From Phoebastria nigripes (taxonomy: Eukaryota; Chordata; Aves; Procellariiformes; Diomedeidae), in NCBI GenBank assembly GCA_035582835.1, contig JAYKAV010000778.1:2829860-2893859 (forward strand): a stretch of DNA of 64,000 nucleotides, written 5' to 3'. A model generated the notes under the pieces. That model saw only the letters and a program-made list of their open reading frames with translations. It did no database searches and was not told where the DNA came from. This document shows, one piece after another, positions 39,627-50,822 of this stretch (the stretch's first letter is position 1; each line of letters opens with the position of its first letter). A program made the translations under genes and the position numbers.

Positions 39627-42600
39627 CAATCTTGTGCTATTAATTTGTCCTCTCTTACTACTGCCACTCATTATTAAGCCTAGAATGTATCTTTACATTA
39701 GGCTCAGTGATGTGCTAGAGTTTAATAAGACAAATGTGTATGATTTCTTTGCTAATTAACTTGCTTGTTAGTTGTAATGGGAATATTTAGGAACTAATTA
39801 TAAGTGTAATATGTAGTAGTTTTTTTTCTGGAATTTCTTATTAAGAAAGAATAAAACATTGAATAGTGGAGGTACAACAAACGGTTCTAGCTTGGATCCA
39901 GTAATTTGTGCTTCACTTATCTTTGTCTGTTGTACTTCCATGTTATTTAGTAGAGATAGTTATTCATATTGCTCAGTTTAGAACATGCTATTTGACTGAA
40001 TAACAAGAGCCATAGTATATCATTTAGCAGTTCGCTTAGAAGCGGGTTTTGTATTGTGTATGTGCCATAGGGGAAAGCAAATCTACTGTAGGAATAATGG
40101 GCACAGAGAGGTTGATAGAGAAAGGGAAAAGAGACTAACTGCAAAAATCCTGGCAAGTTCATTTATTAGTCATTGTATTTTGTTATATGATATATACAAG
40201 GGGTTCCTGCCTGTGCTTTTTTAATGCTATTTTCTGTGTGACATTGACCTAGTTAATGCAGTGGAAGCCAGAGAATGGAGGAGAAAAAGTTTCTAGGCGA
40301 GGTGTCCAATATGAAGTGAGTAGTGTCTGCCTTGTACTGTGGTGAGAGAGGAAAATCTCTCTACCTTGTTTCAGAGGAAAAAACGCATTCATTGCTAATT
40401 CTTNGATGTTTCTGATGGATTACTAAGTATGTTAAAAATGAATATGCAAAAATAAATGGGAACTTCTCNGTTCAATTGTGTATCTCCAGGCAGCATATTC
40501 CTTTTCCCTTGGAAAAAAGTAATTTAAACTTGAAGAGTAATATCTGTTTGGTGTGTTTTAGGGCATTGTTTGCACAGAGTAGAGAAAGGGAATGTCAGGG
40601 ACACCATTATTTTCCCTGATTCCTTCATCAGGACTCTTGAGAATTGCTGTCTGAAACTGTAACCTCATTTATATAATGTTCAAACCATAACAAAGTAAAA
40701 AAAATTTTTTCATTTAATTGCNTTGTCATAAGCTGAAATGCTTTTGCTAGATCCTTTTTTCCTGACGTATTTTNTGCTCATGTTTTGTACAAAAGCTGAC
40801 ACTTTGGCCATTTTGTTACTTTTTGGAATCTTAAAGGCTTTTTATTAAAGGACATCATAGTTAGTCTTAGGTTTCCTCAGGTACCTCTCTTCTTTGGTTT
40901 CACTTCCTTTAATTTTTTTTACATCTGTTCTTCCCATTTACAGGAAGCAAAGAAAATGTAATTCTGTTCAAATGACTCAAATTTCAAATTAAGGAAAACT
41001 AAGTCTTCTATTCTATAACTAAATGCACCATAATTATGAATGTAACACGGCAGAGAGAAAAGCAGCTAGTAGTAGACTTAAGTTGTGTGTCATGAAGTTG
41101 CTAGGTTAAGAATAGATTCAATGAATTTATTCTTTTTCTTAGAACAATGTGAAACAAACAGGGAGTTGTTTAATAAAAATCCTGTGTAGGCACATTGCAG
41201 AAAGGATCCACTATTAATCTGTGTAATGAAACAAGTCAGATTCTGTTGAACAAGTTTATATTCCTGCTGAAATTTAACGTTCATCTACAACTGTTTCTAG
41301 TTATTCCTCACATCTGAGATGCTAAAATGCCAGTAAAAATTGAGTAGTCTGGAATGGAAAAGACTTACTACAGTATGATGTCTGCTTCATTTCCCTGTTT
41401 TTGCAGGAGTGTTTGCTCCATTATTTTCCCCTGAGCACAGTTCAACCCAGTCATAAAGGGCTCAAGCTATTGAGCTTGTTTGTTGATGCGTCAGCCAAAC
41501 CTTTAGTGCCAGGGCTGTAATAAGGAGATACATTTGCTGAGGTATCTGTAACTTTGTTGAAGTGCCACAGAAGACTTAATTTCTGCTGAATAGAAGCATT
41601 ATTTCATTTTAATGTCTGATCTAAAGAACATCACTTCTAACTAAAGATAAAATTACCTGTCTTGTCACATCATCTTTCCTTTCACTAAATCTAGGGTAAG
41701 CTCTANTTCGAGGATTTAAGTGAGTTGAAGTAATGTGTAAGACCAATTTTTGTCCCATGAATTAAAAAGAGCTTTACTTTCAAAACATACAGGATGATTA
41801 TGATTAGATGTAGGCCCAGTCCTGGTGGAAAAGTTTGAAATCAGCAGCACTGGATGGAATTCGTTAAAATTAGCAAGAGCCTTTCTTTTGACCTTATTGT
41901 GCTTTGGATCAGGTTATTTATTTCTGTATGCATTCTAAAATGTGAAGTACTAGAAATTAACTCGCAGTATGTTGTCATGTTTGTCCCTTGAATCTTCCAG
42001 TTGTTTGAAAACAAACTCCTGTTTTATTTTGACTCTGTCCAGAACTGACTTCACACTCTTTTAATTAAAAACAGCAGTAGAAATATGATTTGCACTTAAA
42101 TATGAAATGGTCTTCAAATACAGCTTCTGTAACAATTGTAAGGATAGTAGATGGTGGTACTGTAAATTGAATGAGGTAAAAGGAAAAAGGTGGAAAATGG
42201 CCACCTTTTTTGTTACTTGTCAGTTTTATATATATGTCTGGGTTTGGTTTGTGGGTTGTTGTATATGCACAATGAAATACAATATACAACTAAAATGTGT
42301 ATTATAAACTATAGCTGATAATCTTCTGTTGTAAGAAATAGCAGACATGCCTTATTACAACATCAGCACTTACGCATGGGTATGAAGTTTTCCAAGATTC
42401 TCTGCTTCTCTTGATATCACCCAGCTAGCTGATAGAATATGCNCTGTACCTATTTGTGTGTCTAAAACACCAAGTAGGGTAAAAGTTTTTAGCTTCTCGC
42501 TGTGTATTTGAGTGACGGAAACAATGTTTTGTTGGTCATAATGTTACTTTACAGTATTCTTAAGTTCTTAGTGTATTTTTGTTCGGATTTCCTAGTTGTC

Positions 42601-43721
42601 TGGTGTTGTTTAGGTTTTACATGAGATTGTATTAGAGCTTATACAAAGTACTCTGAAATTTATGGATAATCACAATTCTGTAGATTTCTTGACTCAAATT
42701 ATAATGTTAATGTAGCAGCCTACATAATGTGTCATGATGTACTACACATACATTTATACCTGTAGAAGTGGGAAGTACTTTGTTAACGTTCTAAGGGCTT
42801 AGAAGTGTTTTGATTTTAAAGTAGTTGTAGCAAATTTCTATTTCATTTCAATGAACCCATGCTTTGAAAGAACAGAATTTTTTTTTTTTTTATCTATCTA
42901 TCTATCTATCTATCTCAAGGTCAATAGACTGTACATGGACAGAGGGGAAGTTATTCTGAAATTAAGCATTTTTAATATTAATCATAACAGACAATCAGAC
43001 CTAAAAGTAAAGAGGGTATCATGATAGATGCGATCGCATTAAAAAAATGCATGCAAGGGTGACTATCAAAACTGTAATAAAAATGAACTGCTAAAATAGG
43101 CAAGGCATTGAAGTACTTTGTAAAATTAGAAAGTAGAGTTTGTTTAAGGATATAAATAGATCAAATTGAACAGCAGTCTAGCATTATCAACTACCGGAGT
43201 GTAGACTGGGAGCGGTAATTTTAGAGTTTCAGTAATACAAGCAACATAACTGCAGTTAGAAAGATAAGGGAGGGAAATGAGCAGTAGAGATCACAATCTC
43301 ATTTGATTTAGGATTATAGCAGATATTAAAGCTACAGGGTACAAAACCAAAATAATTTCAAAAATACGAAGTTCAGTAAAAATGGAGAATAGTGTGCAAT
43401 GCCATAAATCAAATGGGAAATCCTTGAGAGGTCCAGGGTTTGGCACTATTTAAAGCAAGAATTCAAATGCAAGAATTGGAGGTCTTGTAATCAATCTATG
43501 AGTAAAAACAATCCTAATGAATGATGATCTGATGAGAGAAAGATGGTGACCATAACTTCTGTTACAGCGACCATTAACTTCTGGCTTTGTTTCCACTTGC
43601 TCTGGGAGATGTGCAAGTGTTCAGGTCTTTAAAAGGAGGAACACAGATGTTTATCATCAAGAGGGGGCTCCAGGCTGTGCATCTGGGGTGGGTGAAGGCT
43701 GGATGTTTTGAGGCTTTCATA
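39627..43721. other. Probable intronic sequence, no exon recognised
   Basis: No gene was recognised. A pyrimidine-tract plus CAG acceptor-like site ends at 41,406 (CCCTGTTTTTGCAG), but no convincing paired donor follows. The sequence after it contains a TGATGCGTCAGC palindrome-like CRE/AP-1 word near 41,483. A perfect 12-bp palindrome, ATGCGATCGCAT, lies at 43,028-43,039. Confidence 0.5.
42878..42914 (+). repeat. T14 followed by (TATC)6 microsatellite
   Basis: A run of 14 T runs directly into six perfect TATC units. It is likely length-polymorphic. Confidence 0.95.
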
Positions 43722-43800
43722 TAAGCAACTCATATCTGAGAGTCATTTTTTTTCTTTTTTGAAAATGGGCATAATTGTAGCTAACTGATCCCATTCTTCA
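43722..43800 (-). mobile_element. Ancient MIR/L3-like retroposon remnant (antisense)
   Basis: The + strand reads GCAACTCATATCTGAGAGTC, a T-rich stretch, then GAAAATGGGCATAATTGTAG and CTAACTGATCCCATTC. The antisense MIR/L3 consensus has the same order ('gcaagtcacttaa…ctcagttt…tgtaaaatgggcataatagta…'). It is weak and decayed. Confidence 0.4.
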
Positions 43801-46280
43801 GTAAAACAGTGTTTTCCTGTTGTAAATATTTATATTGCTTTTCAGGTGTTCTTTACATTGCTATGTCACTGAAAGAAGCTGACAATCCCTAGGTCTCACA
43901 GATCAGGTGAATGAGCTCCTGTGTGATCTTCCAGTCCCTTTTGATATAGAGCTCTTGTAGGAAGAATGTGACATGTTTAAACTATACTGCTGAATTCTGG
44001 TGGTCTTTGGCTTTGAGGATCTATTTCAGCAACTTGGAGTAGTTGTAATGCCGCCCACCTAGACCTTAGCCTAAATCAAAGATGTGTGCCTAAATATCGG
44101 TAGTGGTAATTATGAGGTATTTCTTGCTATTGAAAAATACCGAGACTGGGTATAGTACTCTTTGAATGCAGTCTCTGCAAGAATAGTTTAAAATAAATTA
44201 TTCTTTATATCACAGAAGAAATTTTATACAAAAATTGTAATGCTTGTCAAGATTTTCTTAAGTTACTGATTCCGATTATCAATTTTCAGTCAAGACTAAC
44301 ATCTGTAAGCTAGAAGACATGATGAAATCCTACCAGGATCCTGGTGGGTTTTACAAGAAAATATTTTATAGTTAAAAATATAAAGACTGTACTAAAAGTA
44401 GCTTGTCCTGCAGCAATCTCCACTACAATTAGTTGTCATTAGTAATGCGGTGTTGAAAAAGTTTGAAGAAATCTAAAGCATTAATATTTTATAGTTGCTA
44501 ATATGCTTTGATTTCAGTTCACATTTTCCTACTTGAGCAAGGGAAAAGTAGTTTTGAACAGTGTTTTTCTGTATGAGTAGAGAAATATTAATCATTTTCT
44601 CAGGAAACCCCCATGGGAAGTTGTGTCTTAGCAAAGCTTATTTTCAGGCTTCTTTCTCATTCAGGTTTGTTCTGATTAACATTACATGAGCCTTTTGCTT
44701 TAAAGTCCACGTGAGAAATCTTGGTCTGCAAAAGCCTGGGGCAAAAATTCCCTGGTTATATTTGGAATGAAATCCTGACCCTATTAATAAGCAAGGGTTT
44801 GACAAATGCCAAAGTGCTGAATGAGATCAGAACACAAAAGCTCCTTCCACATAACCACTTTCTAACAGCTAATCATTGGAGCTTTTTTCACTATCTGGAG
44901 GCCATACAACCTAAGAATATGTTCACCTGTTTTAACTTTATCAAAAGTAGTCTCATTGACTTTGGTGATGACTCACAATGGTTGATAAAATTTAACACAG
45001 TAAAGGAAATTACAGTCTGTCAAAGCAAAATGAAAGGGGAAGGGAGTATTATTTTTTTCTGTATTTCAGAGTAGAGCTAAGGCAAAAAGAGATTTCTGCG
45101 TACTCTGCTACTGGATGTATGTAAGCAGGAACCTGTCTATGAAGAGCACCACCAGAAGCTAGAATCTTTGTGAAACTGCAGAAATTGAGTTATAGATAGG
45201 ATCCTAAAAAGATTTCCTTAAAAACAGACAGAAAGCTTGTTTGAAGTCAGTAGGTATGAGTTAGTGACAGAAATAGTCCGAGAATATTGTTTTTTTATGT
45301 GATTAATTTAGTCCTTGCGGATATTTAAAGTGTTTCCTTTCTTGCTGTGAATTTTGCATTGATTTAGATGACTTTGAAATAGTGTTAGCTCTATAATAAT
45401 TACCTATTCTGATCACCAATAAAGGAATTAGTGTTATGTCTTANCATAATTTTGAGGAAATGATGATTTCATAGCTATTTAACTGGAAAAAGAGTTAGTA
45501 AGGCACTGTTTATGGAATTCTGGTGCACCCATAAAAAAGGCTATTTCTTTGAAAGATAGAAATCCTGTTGCTCTGAATAGCCATTGAAATTAGAACCACT
45601 TCTCACTGCAGCAGTAACAACAGCATATATAATAATTTCATTGAGGTTTTCATATTTTCAATTATCAATTTCATATTGCCTCTTCTAGGACATAAGATGA
45701 AGGTAACGTTTTGGGATGTGTTCTTGTTAGAATTTTAAAAATTCAAATTAATAATTTGATTCTAATAAAATAATTTATTTCATGTTTGCATTATGAAGCT
45801 TCTGTTTCTCTGGTTATTGCTATATGACACTGTTTCTTCATCTGCCTGTTCTAGAGAGCTCTTCACCTATGCTGTGACATTCTTGCATCTTTGAAGGAGG
45901 AAAAATCAGAGCATATTGTTATTGGAATTTTGGGATTCTAGACACTAATGAATTAGCAAAATTTGTCTTTCCAACCCATGATAACTCGTAATGAAATAAT
46001 TAAGCATGATTGTGTTTCATCATTTAGTCTCAAAAGAATCCTCTATTACCTTCCCTTTTTATTTCTTTTTTTTTAAGCTGACATTCTGTAGAAATAAGTA
46101 ATGTTCAATGACTGATTATTTTGCCACAGTATAAAGGTATTGTAGGAGCTATTTGATTTAGCTAATAAAGTAATAATTTGTCAGTATTTTGCCTTAAACA
46201 GTATAATCTAGTTGACCTTTTTGTGATTTATTTAAGTATGTTTCCTTGATTCAAAAAATCTCAATGTATTTACATTACTA
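43801..46280. other. Probable intronic sequence, no exon recognised
   Basis: An open stretch of 117 codons lies on the + strand at 44,721-45,074. It partly overlaps a faint match to an old amniote repeat near 44,760-44,790 (GGAATGAAATCCTGACCC), so I do not call it a gene. Nothing else was recognised. Confidence 0.5.
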
Positions 46281-46289
46281 AAAATGCTT

Positions 46290-46620
46290 TTTTAGCACAA
46301 ATATGCCATGCTCATTGTCTGAAAATGACATCACAGAGGGTAATTACAGATTTATTTATTCAAAAATGTTCTAAATTACCTAATTCATTAATTCCCATCT
46401 TATTAATGGCCTTGTCAGCATTTAAGACCAGCATGACTAATCAGATGTCAACAAAATGCAATTACTACAAACTGAAAAGTAATTCTTGTCCTTATACTTA
46501 GGCTTTTAATGAGCCCAATACAAAGCAAATTCTCCTATAATTGCAGCGTTTCTCAGCTATTCAGCATAAAGTTATGGCTTGGACTTCCCATCACTGTGAA
46601 TTCTTTGAAGAAAGGTCTTA
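46290..46620. promoter_or_regulatory. Possible conserved non-coding element
   Basis: The segment is free of repeats and carries many homeodomain-like cores (GGTAATTACAG, ATTCATTAATTCCC, TTATTAATGGCC, GCAATTACTAC, CTTTTAATGAGCCC) plus a TGACATCA half-CRE at 46,327. The mixture resembles deeply conserved enhancers near developmental genes. It is inference from texture only. Confidence 0.25.
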
Positions 46621-47230
46621 GGATACGGAATTTCTTTCTTTCTTTTTTTCGAGACTCAATTTTATAGGTAAATTAGTTCCTATCGTATGTTTTTTGGTTT
46701 TATTGATAATTACTGATTAGTTTTCTGAAATACACAATTGAAATGTTAGGGTCTAGTAATCTATTCCTGGATACTTTTCTTTTTTTATAGAGTCCTCCTC
46801 TAATACTGCATTAATGACAGTTTTATTTTTTTTATTCCTAAATTTGTTTTGAAATTCAAAAAAGATTTTCTCTGTTAAGGGAATTCCAAAGTTTGGTATC
46901 TTTTTGAGCTTTTATTCAAAAGGAAAATCTGTTTCTTCTTGTGAAGCTATCTTTAGTTATTTTACATTTCTTGGGATTGGAGTAAGTGTTCAAACCTTAA
47001 CTGAATGAGATGTTTTTGAAATATTATGGTGTATCCATATGTACATGAAGTGTCTATTACAATTCAAAATAGCAAATTAACACGATGAGATTGGAACTTA
47101 CTCCTTGAAATACATTGCATCTTTGGCAGTAATTTTCTTTTTTATTTTTTTCTTTTTAAATTTTTTTAAAAATGTTTGCTGGGGACAATGTTCTGTGCTG
47201 ATTGCACTTCTAACTCATAACTTCTCTTAG

Positions 47231-47275
47231 ATGTGGGTGAAAGCCATCAGTTATTATCCACTGTGTGGAGAAGAG
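47231..47275 (+). other. Candidate 45-base exon with consensus splice sites
   Basis: A branch-point-like TTCTAAC lies about 20 bases before a CTTCTCTTAG acceptor ending at 47,230. A donor GAG|GTGAGG follows at 47,275/47,276. The 45 bases between are exactly 15 codons and open in the frame starting at the first base (beginning ATG TGG GTG). The peptide resembles nothing I know. Isolated good splice pairs occur by chance in introns, so this stays a candidate. Confidence 0.2.
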
Positions 47276-47591
47276 GTGAGGTTCTAGTGTTTGCATTTCC
47301 TGTGTTTTGTTCATCTGTGCGGTGTGAATACCTGTATCCGCTCCTGTGGCATAAACCAGGTTTAAGATAATTACAGCATTTTCACTAAAGCGTCAGCAGG
47401 GAAATTTTCTAGCAGACATGTAGCTTTTTATACTAGTTCTTTATTTTTCTTGGATAATCTGCAGTTAAATTTTTCAGAGTGTGTCGGACCAGAGATGGGA
47501 AGAAGTGTGTCTGGGACAGCTGTAGTATAGTTTCTGCTGTCAGACCGTGTTCCCTTTGGTACTGATGGCGCATATGAGAAGAGCTCACAGG

Positions 47592-47653
47592 AGGTGTATG
47601 ACCAGATGACCTCTGGAAGTCCCTTCCAACCTCAGCCATTCTGTGACTCTATC
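47592..47653 (+). mobile_element. CR1 LINE 3' tip
   Basis: Only the last 60 or so bases are recognisable: GACCAGATGACCTCTGGAAG, then TCCCTTCCAACCTCAGCCAT and TCTGTGACTCT. These are the diagnostic CR1 3' UTR and tail. Sequence to the left (47,460-47,590) does not match what I know of CR1, so this is a very short 5'-truncated insertion or an older copy whose upstream part has decayed. Confidence 0.85.
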
Positions 47654-48754
47654 AGAGCATGTCCAACAGTGCTGGATAAGCTCTTAGACACTTGGTGAGC
47701 TCCTCACTGACATCTAGAAGATTCTCAGGATTTTTTTTGTCCATTTGTGAACAAAATCATTTAGTACTATAAATCTGTAGTCATCAAAAAAGAAAAGGAA
47801 AAAAAAAAGCTCACATATAACGCCCTACTTATGCAAATGGTGCATCTGGTGCTTTTTGAGGCAGTACCAGTGACTATTTCAAAGCAGGCTTAGACACCCA
47901 CAGTCAACTGATGGCAAGATCAATCAAAACCATGTCCTGTTGTATTTTAATTTTTATAGAACTGTAGGAGAACACTAGGGTAGACCCCACCTATACAAAG
48001 GTATTAAAATATTATCTGAAGGCACACAATTACTAAGTATACTTTCTAACTTGTAGCAGGATGTCTTCATGATTAAAGCTTGCTCTTATGGAACATTCAG
48101 ATCAATATAACTTCAGTTCCTTTTCCATTTCCCACACCCCCCCACTATGTATCTATAGCAAGTCTTTAAAAAACCTGGAATATTGCAGCTTTCAGATCAC
48201 ACTTTAGAGCCTGTACTGATTATTTGCAGAGTACAAGATGGAAAAAAGTATGAAAAATGAATAGAAGAACTCTCTGAGATACATCATAAAAAAAAAGCTG
48301 TGTGTTGCAATTTGGGTGCTGGTTTGTGTGCATCATTGTTGTGTGTCAGGAATTCAGGTCAACAGAAGAGGGAGTGAATATCTGTTTGTGGAGGCCCAAC
48401 ATCCAATCTCATGGTAAGGTAAGAAGATGCCTTTTTTTAGATCTTGCTGATTTACAGTCACCTGCTGCTCTTCATACTCAGGTATAACGCCCTTTTGAGT
48501 ACCTTAAATACACAGCCCAAGGTTTGCTGAGTCTTTGAGCAACAATAACAACTACTGTTTGTTTGGTTTTTTGTCTGGGTTTTTTTTTTTTTTCCAATGT
48601 AATTCATAATCTCTCCCAAGCATACTGTTGAATCTATAATTTTTCTAGCTAGTACAACTACTGTTTTTGTGTGAGTGCCGTTGTGAATGTGAGCAAAGCT
48701 GCTGTTACTTCCCTGCTGACACTGTTTTTAATTACTACAGCTGTGCCAAAGTTG
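47654..48754. other. Non-coding stretch between CR1 tip and LTR copy 2
   Basis: It holds a T-run near 48,580. It also holds a weak splice-bounded segment at 48,350-48,418 (GTGTCAG acceptor, AAG|GTAAGAA donor, 69 bases, in-frame open, unrecognised peptide). Otherwise nothing was recognised. Confidence 0.45.
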
Positions 48755-49038
48755 ACTTCTGTGCTGGTTTTGGCTGGGATGGAGTTAATTTTCTTCACAG
48801 AAGCTAGTATGGGGCTATGTTTTGGATTTGTGCTGGAAACAGTGTTGATAACACAGGGATGTTTTAGTTACTGCTGAGCAGTGCTTACACAGAGTCAAGG
48901 CCTTTTCTGCTCCTCACACCACCCCACCAGCGAGGAGGCTGGGGGTGCACAAGAAGTTGGGAGGGGACGCAGCCGGGACAGCTGACCCCNACTGACCAAA
49001 GGGATATTCCACACCATATGCCATTTATATGCTCAGCA

Positions 49039-49044
49039 TATAAA
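49039..49044 (+). promoter_or_regulatory. LTR TATA box (copy 2)
   Basis: TATAAA sits in TTTATATGCTCAGCATATAA, a near-perfect inverted repeat, so a TATA-like sequence exists on both strands. It is the expected core promoter of the LTR U3 region. Confidence 0.75.
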
Positions 49045-49224
49045 GCTGGGGGAAGAAGAAGGAAGGGGAGACGTTCGGAGTGATGGCGTTTGTCTTCCCA
49101 AGTCACTGTTACGCGTAACGGAGCCCTCCTTTCCTGGACATGGCTGAACACCTGCCTGCCAATGGGAAGGAGTGAATGAATTCCTTGTTTTGCTTTGCTT
49201 GCACGTGTGGCTTTTGCTTTACCT

Positions 49225-49230
49225 ATTAAA
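49225..49230 (+). terminator. LTR polyadenylation signal (copy 2)
   Basis: ATTAAA lies about 180 bases after the TATA box and is followed by T/GT-rich sequence. This is the usual place of the R-region poly-A signal in a retroviral LTR. Copy 3 has the same signal on the minus strand. Confidence 0.6.
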
Positions 49231-49363
49231 CTGACTTTATTTCAACCCACGAGTTTTCTCACTTTTACTCTTCTGATTCTCTCCCCCATTTCACCAGGGC
49301 AGGGAGTGAGCGAGTGGCTGTGTGGTGCCTAGTTGCCAGCTGGGGTTAAACCATGACAACTTC

Positions 49364-50630
49364 TGATGTGGCTATGTCACTGAAATGGCTTGTGTTATCA
49401 CGTCCTTTTTCTATTTTGGATGACCAGATTAGCTTAAACCATTTATTCAGACTTTTCAAGGTAAACTGAGTTGCCTCAGCTAAAGAGCGGTCATATGAAG
49501 TAGCATTCCGCATCTCACTTCTTGTTATCAGTAAAAGGCTGCTAAAAGGGCTGGAGTGGTAACATTATGAAGAATTGCAGCTGTTCGGAAAAATGCATAT
49601 CTACCCTCAGCTGCAGCCTAAGGACCAAATATAATTAGATTCAGAAATACTATATTACCAGAGTATTGTATTGTCAGATTGAGTCATTTTTACAGGCCTT
49701 CTCTACATCTGAGTACTTTTCTGTCCAAATTAATTTTTGCCTTTCTGCTGCTTGCATCAAAATCTGTTTTACTAATTGCTACAATACTTTTTTAGGTGTT
49801 TAACAGAAATTAAAAGACAAAGACTAATTGCAGTATGGCTACATCACAAATCATATGTTTTCCACCCACCTTTTGAAGTTCATTTAAAAAAAAAAAAAAA
49901 AAAAATGCAGTGCATATATCTTCAGACTTCAAAGCCATGTAACTTGCAAAATTAGAACCTCCCAGTATTCTGATAGAAACTTGTTCAATCAGGTAGCCAA
50001 ACTACAGTCAGCTAAGCAAAATCAAACCAGACAGTTTTGACTCTGAAAGTAGCCTGAAATCCTGTCAGCATGTCATAAAAAATTCTGGAATCAGATGCAG
50101 CAATTTGATGATTTTTTTGGTTTTGTTTTGTGTTTTTTTTGTTGTGATGTGATAGGCCTTTCAAAAAATTCTCACAACTTTCACACAGACTGGTAAGTCA
50201 GGCTTACCAACTAATCCTGGAGATGCTGACTATCTAGCTCTGTGGAAAACTATCCAGGGCAGGACACCTGTTCTTTAAAGAACAAAAAATGCTGACAGTA
50301 TAGGTAAAAACGAGGAGTGCCTTACTCTGTACCAGTGTTCTAGTCTATTTGTTTAAACCTTCGAGATCATACTAACCCAAGGCAAGACGACTTGGTCCAA
50401 AGTCTGTAAAATTATTTTTTCATTGGTTTCTACAGTTTGATTAGGAAAAATGCAGAAATCAGAAGTTCACAGTATGTCATGAGTTCTTTTGGAGAATGTG
50501 TAGGAGTATTTTGAGTTCGGTGTCAGAAGCTGACCAGATCTTTCTCTCAGGAAGTGTTACTTGTTGTCACATTTCATAGCTAGTGTATTACAGAACTATT
50601 GCTATGTTGGGTTGCTGTAATTGAAGTGGT
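49364..50630. other. Non-coding stretch, no gene recognised
   Basis: A poly-A run of about 19 bases lies at 49,887-49,905. No exon or mobile element could be supported. Confidence 0.5.
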
Positions 50631-50672
50631 TGTTGTGGTTTAACCTGGCAGGCAGCCAAACACCACACAGCT
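50631..50672 (-). mobile_element. Fragment of the same LTR family
   Basis: The + strand begins TGTTGTGGTTTAACC and, after a few changed bases, continues ACACCACACAGC. This matches the first 45 or so bases of copy 3 (57,418 onwards), which is the 3' end of the LTR in antisense. The match then stops, so only one LTR tip survives. The left edge coincides with the LTR terminus. Confidence 0.55.
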
Positions 50673-50697
50673 GATTGGTAAATAGTGGGAGAAGGAA

Positions 50698-50822
50698 AGA
50701 ATTATTATCGCTTTACAGATGAGAAACCAAAGTAGCTAGTTGTCTTTCCAAAAAAATTACATAGTTGCCTCGATCATAAAGAGAGTTTGTAATGTAGCCC
50801 TAACTCTCCTCTCTGAAACTCA
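50698..50822 (+). mobile_element. Ancient MIR-like retroposon remnant
   Basis: ATTATTATCGCTTTACAGAT followed by GAGAAACC, then a decayed 'gttgcc…' part and AGCCCTAACTCTCCTCTCTG, follows the MIR/L3 consensus order ('attattatccccattttacagatgagaaactgag … aacccaggtctcctgactc'). It lies 25 bases from the LTR fragment at 50,631. Confidence 0.55.

Larger units (their letters stand above)
48760..49358 (+). mobile_element. Young solo LTR, ERVL-type avian family (copy 2)
   Basis: This is a complete 599-bp LTR from TGTGCTGGTTTTGGCTGGGA to TTAAACCATGACA, flanked by a perfect 5-bp target duplication ACTTC (48,755-48,759 and 49,359-49,363). Five-base duplications are typical of ERVL integrases. TATAAA is at 49,039-49,044, inside a 10-bp inverted repeat, and an ATTAAA poly-A signal lies at 49,225-49,230, which fixes the orientation as +. 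A perfect GTTACGCGTAAC palindrome is at 49,108-49,119. No gag, pol or env sequence adjoins, so it is a solo LTR made by recombination between the two LTRs of a provirus. It differs from copy 3 at only three certain positions in 599. Frames within it, including the 88-codon antisense one, are not genes. Confidence 0.95.

Noticed and set aside
42891..42914. Could the TATC repeat be a CRISPR-like array?
   Set aside because: It is a plain tetranucleotide microsatellite with no spacers, in vertebrate DNA.
44721..45074. 117-codon open stretch on the + strand
   Set aside because: Its start overlaps a faint match to an old amniote repeat near 44,760-44,790, and there is no motif or splice support. 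The repeat match itself is too weak to annotate.
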